The notes: generated by a model from the letters alone, not told the origin. Shown: positions 25,485-33,726, numbered from the stretch's first letter. The stretch: 64,000 bases of DNA from Pseudomonas mendocina (GCA_037482215.1 CP148074.1:806001-870000); one strand, 5' to 3'. A program made the numbers and translations.

Positions 25485-26469
25485 CTGCTTTTACCTTGCC
25501 GCGGAACACCCAGTAGGTCCACGCGGTATAGGTCAGCACGATAGGGATGACGAACAACAGACCCAGCAGCAGAAATAATTGCGACTCGGGTGCCGATGCA
25601 GCGTCCCAGATAGTGTGATTAGGCGGGATAATGTATGGCCATTTGGTCATCAACAACCCCAAATAGGTGAAGATAAATAGGCCCATGGTTGCCATAAACG
25701 GCATGGCTTCACGACGCTTGAGCAGGCTGCGGAAAATCTGTAGCGCGCACAAGCCGGCCAATACAGGGAAGGCCCAGATCAGGCTAATTGAGGTGAACCA
25801 GCGAGCATAGGCGTTCGGGTCTACCGATGGCGTCCAGACGCTGATGGCGACAAACACCACCAATACCGCCGCTAATAGCTTCGGTGCCAGCGTGAAGGCC
25901 CAGTCCTGAATGTAGCCTTCGGATTTCATGATCAACCAGGTGCAGCCGAGCAAGGCGTAACCGGCCAGCAGGCCGATGCCGGTGAGCACGGTGAACGGCG
26001 TTAACCAATCCAGCGCACCGCCCACATACACCAGCCCCTCGGTATTGAAGCCCTGAATGTAGGCACCCACTACCGCACCTTGGGCGAACGAAGCAATGAT
26101 CGAACCGCCGGCAAAGGCCCAGTTCCACAGGTAGCGCGAGGTGTTTGCCTTGAAGCGAAACTCAAACGCCACGCCACGGAAGATCAAACCCGCCAGCAGC
26201 AAAAACACACCGATGTACATGGCCGGCAGCAACACCGAGTACACCAGCGGAAAGGCCGCTAACAGGCCCGCGCCGCCTAGCACCAGCCAGGTTTCGTTAC
26301 CGTCCCAGACCGGTGCCACCGAGTTCATCATCACATCGCGGGCCTGCTCGTCCGGGGCGAAGGGGAAGAGAATCCCCACGCCCAGGTCAAAACCGTCCAT
26401 CAACACATACATGATGATGCCGAAGGCAATGATCCCTGCCCAAATGAGTGTAAGGTCAAAAGGCACCAT
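25468..26469 (-). CDS. cioB: Cyanide-insensitive-type bd oxidase subunit II
   Basis: A 333-residue polytopic protein (LIWAGIIAFGIIMYVLMDGFDLGVGIL) with the VWDGNETWLVLGG block of CydB proteins. It is shorter than the CydB at 6.6 kb and of the CioB class. It starts one base after the cioA stop. With CioA it forms a quinol oxidase that tolerates cyanide and probably sulfide. Confidence 0.92.
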   Translation of the reverse strand: MVPFDLTLIWAGIIAFGIIMYVLMDGFDLGVGILFPFAPDEQARDVMMNSVAPVWDGNETWLVLGGAGLLAAFPLVYSVLLPAMYIGVFLLLAGLIFRGVAFEFRFKANTSRYLWNWAFAGGSIIASFAQGAVVGAYIQGFNTEGLVYVGGALDWLTPFTVLTGIGLLAGYALLGCTWLIMKSEGYIQDWAFTLAPKLLAAVLVVFVAISVWTPSVDPNAYARWFTSISLIWAFPVLAGLCALQIFRSLLKRREAMPFMATMGLFIFTYLGLLMTKWPYIIPPNHTIWDAASAPESQLFLLLGLLFVIPIVLTYTAWTYWVFRGKVKAGVGYH

Positions 26470-26470
26470 T

Positions 26471-27871
26471 TCAATTGTCCCCCTGTTCTAGACGTACATG
26501 GGTGGCCGACAGCGGACGTGCTGGGCGTTCCACTTCGTGGGTTTCTTCGGCACTTAAGTCTTCTTCGAGTCCGTCCTGCAACACGCGGAATAGGTAATAC
26601 AGCCCGGCACTGAAGACCACGGCATAGACCAGTATGTAACCAATCAGAGTGAACAACGCCATGCCGCCAGTGAGTGAAGGCGTTAACCCTTGCGCGTGTG
26701 TCATCACTCCGTAGATCAGCCAGGGCGCACGCCCGGCCTCAGTTACAACCCAGCCGGCGAGCACAGCCAGAAAAGGAGTAACACTCATCCAGCGCATGCC
26801 ATTGAGAAACCAAGGGGTTTGCCAGTAACGACCGCCACGGCGCAGTACGAACCCTGTCAAACCGAAGGCAATCATTAGCAACCCAATACCCACCATCACT
26901 CGGAACGCCCAGAACACAACAAACACAGGCGGTTGCTCGGCATAGGGCACTTCGGAAATACCAGGCAGCTCACCTTCCCAGTCATGAGTCAATATAAGAC
27001 TGGCTAGTTTGGGAATGGCAATCTCAAAGTGGTTCGTTTGCGCCTCTTGATCCGGCCAGGCAAACAGCAGCAGCGGCACGCCAGAAGCGCGCTCCCAGTT
27101 ACCCTCCATGGCTGCCACTTTGGTCGGCTGATGTTGCAGCGTGTTCAAACCATGGTAATCACCTACAACCGCTTGGGTAGGGGCGATAACCAGGATCATC
27201 CACAGGCTGACCGACAGGGCTTTGCGGTTCACCTCCACCTCGCGCTTGCGCAGTAAATACCAGGCGCTAACGCCCGCCACCACAAAGGCACCGGTGAGGA
27301 ACGAGGCAAGGCCCATGTGCATAAAACGGTAGATAAACGAGGGACTGAAGAGCGCCTGCGACCAGGACACGACATGGATCATGCCATCACGCAGCTCGGT
27401 GCCAACCGGCGTTTGCATCCAGCTGTTGGCCGAGAGAATCCAGAACGAGGAGATAAAGGTGCCCAACGCCACCATGCAGGCAGCCAGCAGGTGTACGCCT
27501 GGCGGTACTTTATCGCGGCCAAACAGCAACACACCGAGGAACGCCGCTTCAAGGAAGAATGCAGTGATCACTTCATAACTCAGCACTGGGCCGAGGAAGT
27601 TAGACGCCGCATATGAGAAGTTGCTCCAGTTGGTACCGAACTGGAAGGCCATGACGATGCCCGACACTACCCCCATGCCGAATACCACGGCAAAAACCTG
27701 CGTCCAGAACTTCGACAGCCTTACCCAAACGGGATCACCCGTTCGAAAGGCCATGGTTTCCAAAAAGGCGATGAATGAGGCCAGGCCGATGGTGAACACC
27801 GGGAAGATGGCGTGGAAGCAAACCACAAAGGCAAATTGCAGTCGCGAGAGGAAGAGCGGGTCTAATTCCAT
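26471..27871 (-). CDS. cioA: Cyanide-insensitive-type bd oxidase subunit I
   Basis: A 466-residue CydA homologue with a short Q-loop, as in the CIO class. The N-terminus LFLSRLQFAFVVCFHAIFPVFTIGL carries the His20 haem ligand; EAAFLGVLLFGRDKVPP holds the conserved Glu. ATG 27871 (MELDPLFL) was chosen because the frame upstream (to 27934) has no homology. The operator-like palindrome lies about 80 bp upstream. Having both a long- and a short-loop bd oxidase on one island is unusual. Confidence 0.93.
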   Translation of the reverse strand: MELDPLFLSRLQFAFVVCFHAIFPVFTIGLASFIAFLETMAFRTGDPVWVRLSKFWTQVFAVVFGMGVVSGIVMAFQFGTNWSNFSYAASNFLGPVLSYEVITAFFLEAAFLGVLLFGRDKVPPGVHLLAACMVALGTFISSFWILSANSWMQTPVGTELRDGMIHVVSWSQALFSPSFIYRFMHMGLASFLTGAFVVAGVSAWYLLRKREVEVNRKALSVSLWMILVIAPTQAVVGDYHGLNTLQHQPTKVAAMEGNWERASGVPLLLFAWPDQEAQTNHFEIAIPKLASLILTHDWEGELPGISEVPYAEQPPVFVVFWAFRVMVGIGLLMIAFGLTGFVLRRGGRYWQTPWFLNGMRWMSVTPFLAVLAGWVVTEAGRAPWLIYGVMTHAQGLTPSLTGGMALFTLIGYILVYAVVFSAGLYYLFRVLQDGLEEDLSAEETHEVERPARPLSATHVRLEQGDN

Positions 27872-27950
27872 CTGAGTCGATCCTGTGTTTGGAACTGACT
27901 GAAAACCGATTAAGCAGTCGCCTTTTTCGGCCATTTCAGTCTAACTCATA

Positions 27951-27966
27951 ACACCCCTGGGGGTAT
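27951..27966. promoter_or_regulatory. Sulfur-regulon operator before cioA-cioB-cydD-cydC
   Basis: ACACCCCTGGGGGTAT fits the 16-bp C4-N2-G4 palindrome with one mismatch in the left arm. It lies 80 bp upstream of the cioA start. No ANR box was seen here. The stretch 27967-28159 between the operator and the IS holds no gene that I can support. Confidence 0.65.
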
Positions 27967-28174
27967 GTGGGCGAAATGCTGCACTCCCTTGCGCAGCACA
28001 CTTTCTGCCACCGTCAGGTAATCACTTCATGCAGATGAAAAGCGTATCTGTTTGTCAGTGAGTCTTCAGCTATCCCGTCTTCAGGCCAGTAATTTTGTGT
28101 GTTTAGTCATTGGCATGAACACGACATGGTTTTTCTGCATGCAATGGCGCGTCCCTTTAGTAAGCGAACGGGCA

Positions 28175-29710
28175 TTACACCTTGCCGACGGATACCCAGC
28201 TGTGCGGCAGCAGCTCGGCCAGAGCGCTGGCCTTCTGCGTCGGCAGTCGCGTTAGCACATCCTTGAGATAGGCATACGGATCATGCCCATTCATCCGCGC
28301 CGACTGGATCAGGCTCATGATTGCCGCCGCCCGTTTGCCGCTGCGTAGCGACCCGGCAAACAGCCAATTGGAGCGACCTAGAGCCCACGGGCGGATCTGG
28401 TTCTCGACTTGGTTGTTGTCGATGGGCACAGCGCCATCGTCCAGGTAGCGCGTCAGCGCTACCCAGCGTTTGAGGCTGTAATCCAAAGCTTTCGCCGTGG
28501 CTGAGCCGTTGGGCACAAGATCACGCTGGGCCAGCATCCAGTCATGTAGTGCGTCGAGGAGCGGTGAAGCCTTTTCCTGCCGTATTCGCCAGCGTTCTTC
28601 ATTGCTCATGTCGCGCACTTGGCGTTCGACTTCGTACAGCCCAGCGATAGAGTGCAGCGCCTGTTCGGCCAGTTGGCTTTTGTTCGCCGCGTGCAGATCG
28701 AAGAACTTGCGGCGGGCGTGAGCCATGCAACCGATTTCGGTGATGCCTTGCTCGAAGCTGGCCTTGTAGCCAGCGAAGTCGTCGCAGACCAGCTTGCCAT
28801 TCCACTGGCCAAGAAAATTGCGCGCATGCTCGCCGGCACGGCTGGGGCTGAAGTCGTAGACCACGGCCTTCAGATCGGCGAAGGGCGTGGTGCTGTAGGC
28901 CCAGACGTAGGCACGGTGGGTCTTCTTCTCGCCGGGCGCGAGCATCGAAACCGGGGTTTCGTCGGCATGGATCACGCGCTGGGCAAGCACCGCTTCGCGC
29001 AGCGCATCGACTAGGGGCTGGAGCTGCACGCCGGTTTGCCCGACCCACTGTGCCAGTGTCGAACGAGCGATGGCCAGGCCGGCACGGCCAAAGATCTTCT
29101 CCTGCCGGTACAGCGGTAGGTGGTCGGCGAACTTGGCCACCATCACGTGAGCCAGCAGGCCGGCGGTAGGGATCCCCTTGTTGATCACCTGGGCCGGCAC
29201 GGGCGCCTGGATCAGCGTTTCGCATTGGCGGCAGGCCCATTTCCCACGCACGTGCTGTTCGACGGTGAACACGCCCGGCGTGTAGTCGAGCTTTTCGCTG
29301 ACGTCTTCGCCGACGCGCTGAAGCTGGCAACCGCAGGCGCACTGGGTGTTCTCCGGCTCGTGACGGATCACGGTGCGCGGAAATTGCGGTGGCAGCGGTG
29401 TGCGCTTGGGTTGTTGGCGTGGTTCGGCTGGGGTAACCGGAGGATTGACGGCTTTCAGCTCGGCCTCGATGGCGGCGATGTCGGTGTCGAGCAGGTCATC
29501 AAGCAGGCTGCCCTGATCAGGGCTTAGCTGCTCGCTGCGCTTGGCGAACTTGTGCCGTTTGAACCATGCGATTTCGTGGGTGAGCTGCTCGATGACTGTT
29601 TGATCGCGGTGGATCTTTTTGCCCATCGCATCGACTTGCGTGAGCAACTGCGCGGCCAGTGCGCGCAGCTGGTCAGGTGTCAGTTGGTCGAGATTGGGCG
29701 AGGAAGTCAT
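28175..29710 (-). CDS. tnpC: IS66 transposase TnpC
   Basis: This 511-residue transposase has the IS66 layout: N-terminal leucine-zipper-like helix, FKRHKFAKRSEQLSPDQ block, zinc finger (CACGCQLQR..C..C), and the DDE domain with ADETPVSML, CDDFAGY and the C-terminal NNQVENQIRPWALGRSNWLFAGS. It appears intact. Confidence 0.95.
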   Translation of the reverse strand: MTSSPNLDQLTPDQLRALAAQLLTQVDAMGKKIHRDQTVIEQLTHEIAWFKRHKFAKRSEQLSPDQGSLLDDLLDTDIAAIEAELKAVNPPVTPAEPRQQPKRTPLPPQFPRTVIRHEPENTQCACGCQLQRVGEDVSEKLDYTPGVFTVEQHVRGKWACRQCETLIQAPVPAQVINKGIPTAGLLAHVMVAKFADHLPLYRQEKIFGRAGLAIARSTLAQWVGQTGVQLQPLVDALREAVLAQRVIHADETPVSMLAPGEKKTHRAYVWAYSTTPFADLKAVVYDFSPSRAGEHARNFLGQWNGKLVCDDFAGYKASFEQGITEIGCMAHARRKFFDLHAANKSQLAEQALHSIAGLYEVERQVRDMSNEERWRIRQEKASPLLDALHDWMLAQRDLVPNGSATAKALDYSLKRWVALTRYLDDGAVPIDNNQVENQIRPWALGRSNWLFAGSLRSGKRAAAIMSLIQSARMNGHDPYAYLKDVLTRLPTQKASALAELLPHSWVSVGKV

Positions 29711-29771
29711 GCCGCTGATTGTGCCAGAGCAGGCGGTCAGCGGAGATAAACCGTTGGGCTAATGGCAGGTG

Positions 29772-30107
29772 CTACAGCACTGTGATCGCGCCGGCTGCGC
29801 CGACTCGCTGCCAGGGCAACCCCAGTACCAAAGCCTGAAGTTGCTCGGTGTCGAGTTCGACTTCCGAGCCGTGCCGGATGCCTGGCCAATGAAACTTGCC
29901 CTGGTGCAAGCGCCGCGCGGCGAGCCAGATACCCACGCCGTCATGCACCAGAACTTTCATGCGGTTGGCGCGGCGATTGGCGAACAGATAGGCGCAGTGC
30001 GGCTTCGCCGCACCGAACACCGCCACCACGCGGGCCAACGCGGTTTCAGTACCCGCACGCATATCCATCGGCTCGGTGGCGAGCCAGATACTATCCACGC
30101 GGATCAC
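29772..30107 (-). CDS. tnpB: IS66 TnpB
   Basis: A 111-residue protein of the IS66 Orf2 family (SIWLATEPMDMRAGTETALA, then ANRRANRMKVLVHDGVGIWL). The start is a GTG (VIRVDSIW), which fits the usual MIRxDxIW beginning better than longer frames. It is required for transposition of full-length IS66 elements, though its role is unknown. Confidence 0.85.
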   Translation of the reverse strand: MIRVDSIWLATEPMDMRAGTETALARVVAVFGAAKPHCAYLFANRRANRMKVLVHDGVGIWLAARRLHQGKFHWPGIRHGSEVELDTEQLQALVLGLPWQRVGAAGAITVL

Positions 30108-30172
30108 TGGGCGAGCCCACGGACAAAGCGGGCGCAACCTTCAGGATCGGAGGCTGGCCATTTCACCGTGAC

Positions 30173-30421
30173 CTATTGCGCGCCCAGCGGTAGCTCGATA
30201 ATCACCGCTGCTTCAGCTGGTCGTTTGGGCGTAACCCTCGCAGGAACGAACGCCGGCAACGCCGCTGGCAGTTGATCCCGATAAAGCGGTAGCCACTTGC
30301 GAATGACGTTGGCGTTGATGCCATGGCGTATGGCCACGCTGGAGACGGTCGCACCAGGTTGCAGGCACTCCTGAACAACCTGGGCCTTGAACGGTTTGGG
30401 GTAAGAGCTTCGTTGGCGCAT
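30173..30421 (-). CDS. tnpA: IS66 TnpA, short HTH protein
   Basis: This 82-residue protein has a helix-turn-helix (YPKPFKAQVVQECLQPGATV, then IRHGINANVIRKWL) of the IS66/IS3 Orf1 type. It is at the short end of family length. Its ATG is about 37 bp from the IS end. Confidence 0.85.
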   Translation of the reverse strand: MRQRSSYPKPFKAQVVQECLQPGATVSSVAIRHGINANVIRKWLPLYRDQLPAALPAFVPARVTPKRPAEAAVIIELPLGAQ

Positions 30422-30566
30422 GGAAATCCCGGCGATAAGGGCTATCGCGTCCGCTTAAAAATACGCGGACACCATCGCCCTTAATGCGGGATTGCGGAAG
30501 GTGACTTGGCTGGACGCTTACTCCCTTTAGTTGATTCTGAGTAGTCACCTTGGCTAAGTCGTAGCT

Positions 30567-30582
30567 ATACTCCCACGGGTAT
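30567..30582. promoter_or_regulatory. Sulfur-regulon operator before the DUF3365/CsoR-family operon
   Basis: ATACTCCCACGGGTAT keeps the 16-bp spacing with one mismatch in each half-site. It lies 27 bp upstream of the DUF3365 ATG, where it would cover the transcript start. The weaker site before the regulator's own operon would allow autoregulation at higher repressor levels. Confidence 0.6.
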
Positions 30583-30609
30583 GTGGAAAGCTATTTCTCT
30601 GGAGACGTT

Positions 30610-31167
30610 ATGCGATTGATCACTGCAGTTCTTATAGGTTCGTTGAGCATGGCTGCTTACGCTGAGGATTTTCAGGCTTTAAAGGCAGAGGGCGCAGCGC
30701 TAATACCACCTTTCGGGCAGCATTTGATGTCTACCGTAAAGTCTGCGATGGAGTCCGGCGGGCCTGTAAAGGCCGTAGAGGCTTGCCAGTTATTGGCTCC
30801 AGAGATTGCTGGGCAGCACAGCAAGCAACCTTGGAAGGTTGGACGTACCTCATTGAAGGTACGTAACCCGGCCAATACTGCAGATGCCTGGGAAAAACAG
30901 GTCCTCGAGCAATTTGCCGAGCGTGCAGCTGCAGGTGAACCGGTGACTGAGCTCAGTCATGCCGAGGTTGTTGGCGGCGAGTTCCGCATGATGAAAGCCA
31001 TTGCCACTGGTGAGCCATGCCTAGCCTGTCATGGCAAAAACATTCAGCCGTCTCTTGCCGCGGTGATTGATGTACGCTACCCAGAGGATGAGGCTCGTGG
31101 ATTCGCTTTGGGTGAATTGCGAGGTGCTTTTACTTTGCGGCGTACTTTAGAAGTTGGAAATGATTGA
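30610..31167 (+). CDS. DUF3365 (Tll0287-like) periplasmic c-type haem protein
   Basis: A 185-residue protein with a signal peptide (MRLITAVLIGSLSMAAYAED) and one haem c motif, CLACH, near residue 137. The surrounding fold (VRNPANTADAWEKQVLEQF; DEARGFALGELRGAFTL) matches the DUF3365/Tll0287 family, PAS-like haem domains thought to be redox or gas sensors. The start ATG 30610 has GGAG eight bases upstream. The stop overlaps the start of the CsoR-family gene by 8 bp, so the two are made together. A periplasmic haem protein that senses or binds sulfide or O2 next to the regulator is an attractive idea, but unproven. Confidence 0.85.
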   Translation: MRLITAVLIGSLSMAAYAEDFQALKAEGAALIPPFGQHLMSTVKSAMESGGPVKAVEACQLLAPEIAGQHSKQPWKVGRTSLKVRNPANTADAWEKQVLEQFAERAAAGEPVTELSHAEVVGGEFRMMKAIATGEPCLACHGKNIQPSLAAVIDVRYPEDEARGFALGELRGAFTLRRTLEVGND

Positions 31168-31429
31168 ATTAACGCAGTTAGAACATCGTGACTCTCTGTT
31201 AAAGCGTCTGGCCCGCGTCGAGGGCCAGGTGCGTGGCATTCAAGCCATGATCAAGCGCGGCGATGAATGCGAGTCTATTGCTCAGCAGTTCAGCGCCGCC
31301 CGTAAGGCGCTGGATAAGGCTTATCAGGAGATGCTGATCTGCTTGGCCGAAGAGGCCATCCTCACCCCTGACCACAGTAACCAAGACAAGCTGGCGCAAG
31401 TCAGGGCCATCTTCACCAAGTACACCTAA
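31160..31429 (+). CDS. CsoR/DUF156-family repressor with atypical ligand set
   Basis: An 89-residue all-helical repressor of the CsoR family (LLKRLARVEGQVRGIQAMI, then AARKALDKAYQEML). Cys37 is the conserved family cysteine. At the place of the CsoR metal-binding His the protein has Leu62, and at the place of the second Cys it has Ala66; instead a second cysteine sits at position 61. So the classic Cu(I) or formaldehyde site is missing. A thiol-based persulfide sensor, as in CstR, is the best guess, but the cysteine spacing differs from CstR too. It is the only CsoR-family gene in the window and the likely ligand of the ATACCCC palindromes. ATG 31160 was chosen; TTG two codons upstream is possible. 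Confidence 0.88.
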   Translation: MIELTQLEHRDSLLKRLARVEGQVRGIQAMIKRGDECESIAQQFSAARKALDKAYQEMLICLAEEAILTPDHSNQDKLAQVRAIFTKYT

Positions 31430-31460
31430 CGGCTGCGTACGCCAAAAATTGGCGCAGCCG
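31430..31460. terminator. Bidirectional hairpin between convergent genes
   Basis: CGGCTGC..GCCAA pairs with TTGGC..GCAGCCG (31430-31436/31441-31445 with 31449-31460), with a 4-nt bulge. It lies between the CsoR-family gene and the convergent oxidoreductase gene, directly after the former's stop. T-runs are poor, so strength is uncertain. Confidence 0.5.
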
Positions 31461-31470
31461 TCGTAGCGCC

Positions 31471-32886
31471 TCACTCTTCGGCCGAGAGCCCAAGGGGCAA
31501 GCCTTGAGGGTCAGTGAAGTGTTTGGCGATTTCTTGCAATGCTGTGGCCAGCAACTCTTCCACCACAGGGTGGTAGAACGGCATTTGCAGCAGGCTTTGC
31601 GCCGTTTCACCGCGCTGTATGGCCCACGCTAGTTGATGCGCCAAGTGTTCGCCGTCGATACTGAGAAGCGAGGCGCCGAGTAGTAAACCGCTGGTGCTAT
31701 CGGCGTAAATATTCAGCAGGCTGCGTTCACCGCCCAAGATGCGCAAACGGCCATTCGCTTCGCCCGACGCACTGCCAACGATAATCCGGCTGGGTTCTAG
31801 CTCGCTCAAGCGTTTACCAATGGTCGCGACATCAGGTTTAGCGAAGGCGATGGACAGCGAAGTTTTTTGCCGGAAGCGTGTGGGAGTGGTCCGCGCTGCG
31901 TTATAGCCGGCTATCGCACCTTCGTCAGCCGCTTCATGCATCAAAGCGCGCTGCCCGTTAGCGTCACCGGCAATGTACACCGGCCAATCGTCCAGCCGCA
32001 GAGTGGCCGGGTCAAACAGCGGCTCGCCACGTTCTTGCAGGGTAAAACCTGCAGCCTGCAGATTCAGCTCATCGGTGTTCGCGCGCCGGCCGGTTGCCAC
32101 CAATAGCAGGTCAATAGTTACGCAGCGCTCACCTGAACGCAGCACCAGCCCATGCTCTGCACGTTCAACGCTGGCGGGTTGGCCGAGCCAGATTGGCATC
32201 TCTTGCGAGAAAACCTCGACTGCACGGGCGGCCACCTGTGGGTCGTCAATACCTGCCAGGCTTGAACCGCCAGCCGCTGTGACTTCAATGCCGAGCCGGC
32301 TGAGCGCCAGACCCATTTCCAGCCCCAGCGCGCCCAAACCCAACACCCCGATGCGTGCCGGCAATTCTGCCATCTCAAACAGCGTGTCCGTGGTGACAAT
32401 CCGGTCTGCAAACGGAGCCAGCCAGTCGGGGATAAACGGGCGCGAGCCGGTGGCGATAATCACCGCGCCTGCGCGGATGACGTGCGTACCTTCAGCGCTT
32501 TCAACTTCCAGCAAGGTGGGTTCAAGAAAGCGTGCGCGCCCCTCGATCAGCTGTTTACCCGCCGCGGCGCGGGCTTTGTTAGCGGCGTTGTTAGAGAAGA
32601 AATCACGCTGCTCACGCAGAGCTGCCCAAGTTATGGCGTTATCAAGCTGCAGCGCCTCGCTATTCGCCACACCGATGGCCGGCATGGCCAAACGTGACTG
32701 CCATAGATCGGCTGCATGCAGCGCCAACTTGGAGGGCATGCAACCCACTCTGGCGCAGGTGGTGCCGAGCGGGCCGTGGTCGATAAGGACAAAACTTCGC
32801 CCGGCGCGGCGTACCTCACGCAGTGCATAAAGCCCGGCTGTACCGGCACCAATAATGGCAACGTCGACGGTGATTTCTGTACGCAT
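31471..32886 (-). CDS. Dihydrolipoyl dehydrogenase-like disulfide oxidoreductase
   Basis: A 471-residue class-I pyridine nucleotide-disulfide oxidoreductase. The FAD motif IIGAGTAGLYAL lies at 11-22, the redox-active pair Cys44-x4-Cys49 in TTCARVGCMPSK, an NAD(P) motif GVLGLGALGLEMGLAL in the middle, and the C-terminal dimer domain ends with the catalytic His-Glu region (FYHPVVEELL). It could reduce lipoamide, a low-molecular disulfide or a peroxiredoxin partner. It lacks the extra cysteines of mercuric reductase. It follows the peroxiredoxin gene by about 100 bp on the same strand, suggesting that they act as a pair. Start ATG 32886. Confidence 0.88.
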   Translation of the reverse strand: MRTEITVDVAIIGAGTAGLYALREVRRAGRSFVLIDHGPLGTTCARVGCMPSKLALHAADLWQSRLAMPAIGVANSEALQLDNAITWAALREQRDFFSNNAANKARAAAGKQLIEGRARFLEPTLLEVESAEGTHVIRAGAVIIATGSRPFIPDWLAPFADRIVTTDTLFEMAELPARIGVLGLGALGLEMGLALSRLGIEVTAAGGSSLAGIDDPQVAARAVEVFSQEMPIWLGQPASVERAEHGLVLRSGERCVTIDLLLVATGRRANTDELNLQAAGFTLQERGEPLFDPATLRLDDWPVYIAGDANGQRALMHEAADEGAIAGYNAARTTPTRFRQKTSLSIAFAKPDVATIGKRLSELEPSRIIVGSASGEANGRLRILGGERSLLNIYADSTSGLLLGASLLSIDGEHLAHQLAWAIQRGETAQSLLQMPFYHPVVEELLATALQEIAKHFTDPQGLPLGLSAEE

Positions 32887-32919
32887 GACCGGAGAATCCT
32901 TTTCGACTTGAGATGCAGA

Positions 32920-32955
32920 AAACCGCTGTATATGCGAAGGCATATGCAGCGGTTT
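32920..32955. other. Stem-loop between peroxiredoxin and oxidoreductase genes
   Basis: AAACCGCTG pairs with CAGCGGTTT (32920-32928 with 32947-32955), and the inner ATATGC/GCATAT extends the stem. There is no T-run on the minus strand, so it is likely an mRNA processing or stabilising hairpin that sets different levels of the two proteins. Confidence 0.5.
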
Positions 32956-32984
32956 GACGGGCAGTAAAGCCCTTTTGCTAAGCG

Positions 32985-33629
32985 TTACAGCGTTTTAGTG
33001 GAGAAGTACCAATCCACTGTTTCGTAGCCTTCAGCGGCGCGTTTCTCGGCAGCTTCTGCAGTTTTTGGCGGCGGTACGATAACCGGCTGGCCCGGACGCC
33101 AGTTTTCCGGAGTTGCCACGCTGTTGTCGTCGGCTGTTTGCATGGCTTGTAGCAGACGCACGAACTCATCAATGCTGCGGCCGTTGCTCATTGGGTAGTA
33201 CACCATCGCGCGCAGAATACCGTTTGGGTCGATAAAAAAGGTCGCCCGTACCGCTTGGGTATCCGCCGCGCCCGGGTGAACCATGCCGTAGGCACTGGCC
33301 ACCTTCATGGAGATATCTTCAATGATCGGGAAGGGGATTTCGACGTCGAACTTCTCTTTGATGTTGCGCATCCAGGCCAAGTGCGAAAACAGGCTGTCGA
33401 TGGACAGACCCAGAAGCTCGCAATTCATTTCAGCGAACGTTGGCGCAGCTTTAGCAAAGCCAATAAATTCAGTGGTGCACACCGGCGTGAAGTCTGCCGG
33501 GTGGGAGAACAGAATTAACCACTTGCCACGGTAGTCTTCCAGCGAACGATCACCAGACGTGGTGCGAGCGGTGAACGGAGGTGCTGGCTCGTTGAGGCGA
33601 GGGAAGCTCATCTGCGGGCTATTTTCCAT
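32985..33629 (-). CDS. Peroxiredoxin, Prx6 / 1-Cys type
   Basis: A 214-residue AhpC/TSA-fold protein with the peroxidatic Cys51 in HPADFTPVCTTEF and the long C-terminal arm (PENWRPGQPVIVPPP...YETVDWYFSTKTL) of the Prx6-like group. These reduce H2O2, organic peroxides and possibly persulfides using thiols. Another cysteine at MNCELLGL is not at a resolving position. A strong operator palindrome lies 120 bp upstream, so it is likely part of the sulfur regulon. Confidence 0.93.
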   Translation of the reverse strand: MENSPQMSFPRLNEPAPPFTARTTSGDRSLEDYRGKWLILFSHPADFTPVCTTEFIGFAKAAPTFAEMNCELLGLSIDSLFSHLAWMRNIKEKFDVEIPFPIIEDISMKVASAYGMVHPGAADTQAVRATFFIDPNGILRAMVYYPMSNGRSIDEFVRLLQAMQTADDNSVATPENWRPGQPVIVPPPKTAEAAEKRAAEGYETVDWYFSTKTL

Positions 33630-33726
33630 GGTGCATTTCCTTTTGATGAATACGATTAGGTGCAGCGGTCGTATTTGGGCGATGTGGCCGGATGAAAAAG
33701 GTAGCGACGTCAGTGGTCATCAACAT
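33619..33726 (-). CDS. Possible 35-residue leader peptide before peroxiredoxin
   Basis: An ATG at 33726 with a strong GGAGGA ribosome site opens a frame of 35 codons (MLMTTDVATFFIRPHRPNTT...) that ends 11 bp inside the peroxiredoxin gene, in another frame. It has no cysteines and resembles no known leader. The good ribosome site and the overlap suggest translational coupling, but it may be chance. Confidence 0.3.
   Translation of the reverse strand: MLMTTDVATFFIRPHRPNTTAAPNRIHQKEMHHGK

Larger units (their letters stand above)
28160..30458 (-). mobile_element. IS66-family insertion sequence
   Basis: Three genes in the IS66 order (tnpA, tnpB, tnpC, on the minus strand) fill about 2.3 kb. The ends share TAAGCG(A/G)ACG as imperfect inverted repeats, at 28160 and, inverted, at about 30458. 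I could not find an 8-bp target duplication, so one end may have changed or my boundary may be off by some bases. It sits between the cioA operator region and the DUF3365 promoter, and separates two members of the inferred regulon without breaking a gene. Confidence 0.8.

Noticed and set aside
31471..32886. Mercuric reductase
   Set aside because: It lacks the N-terminal heavy-metal domain and the C-terminal cysteine pair; no mer genes are near.
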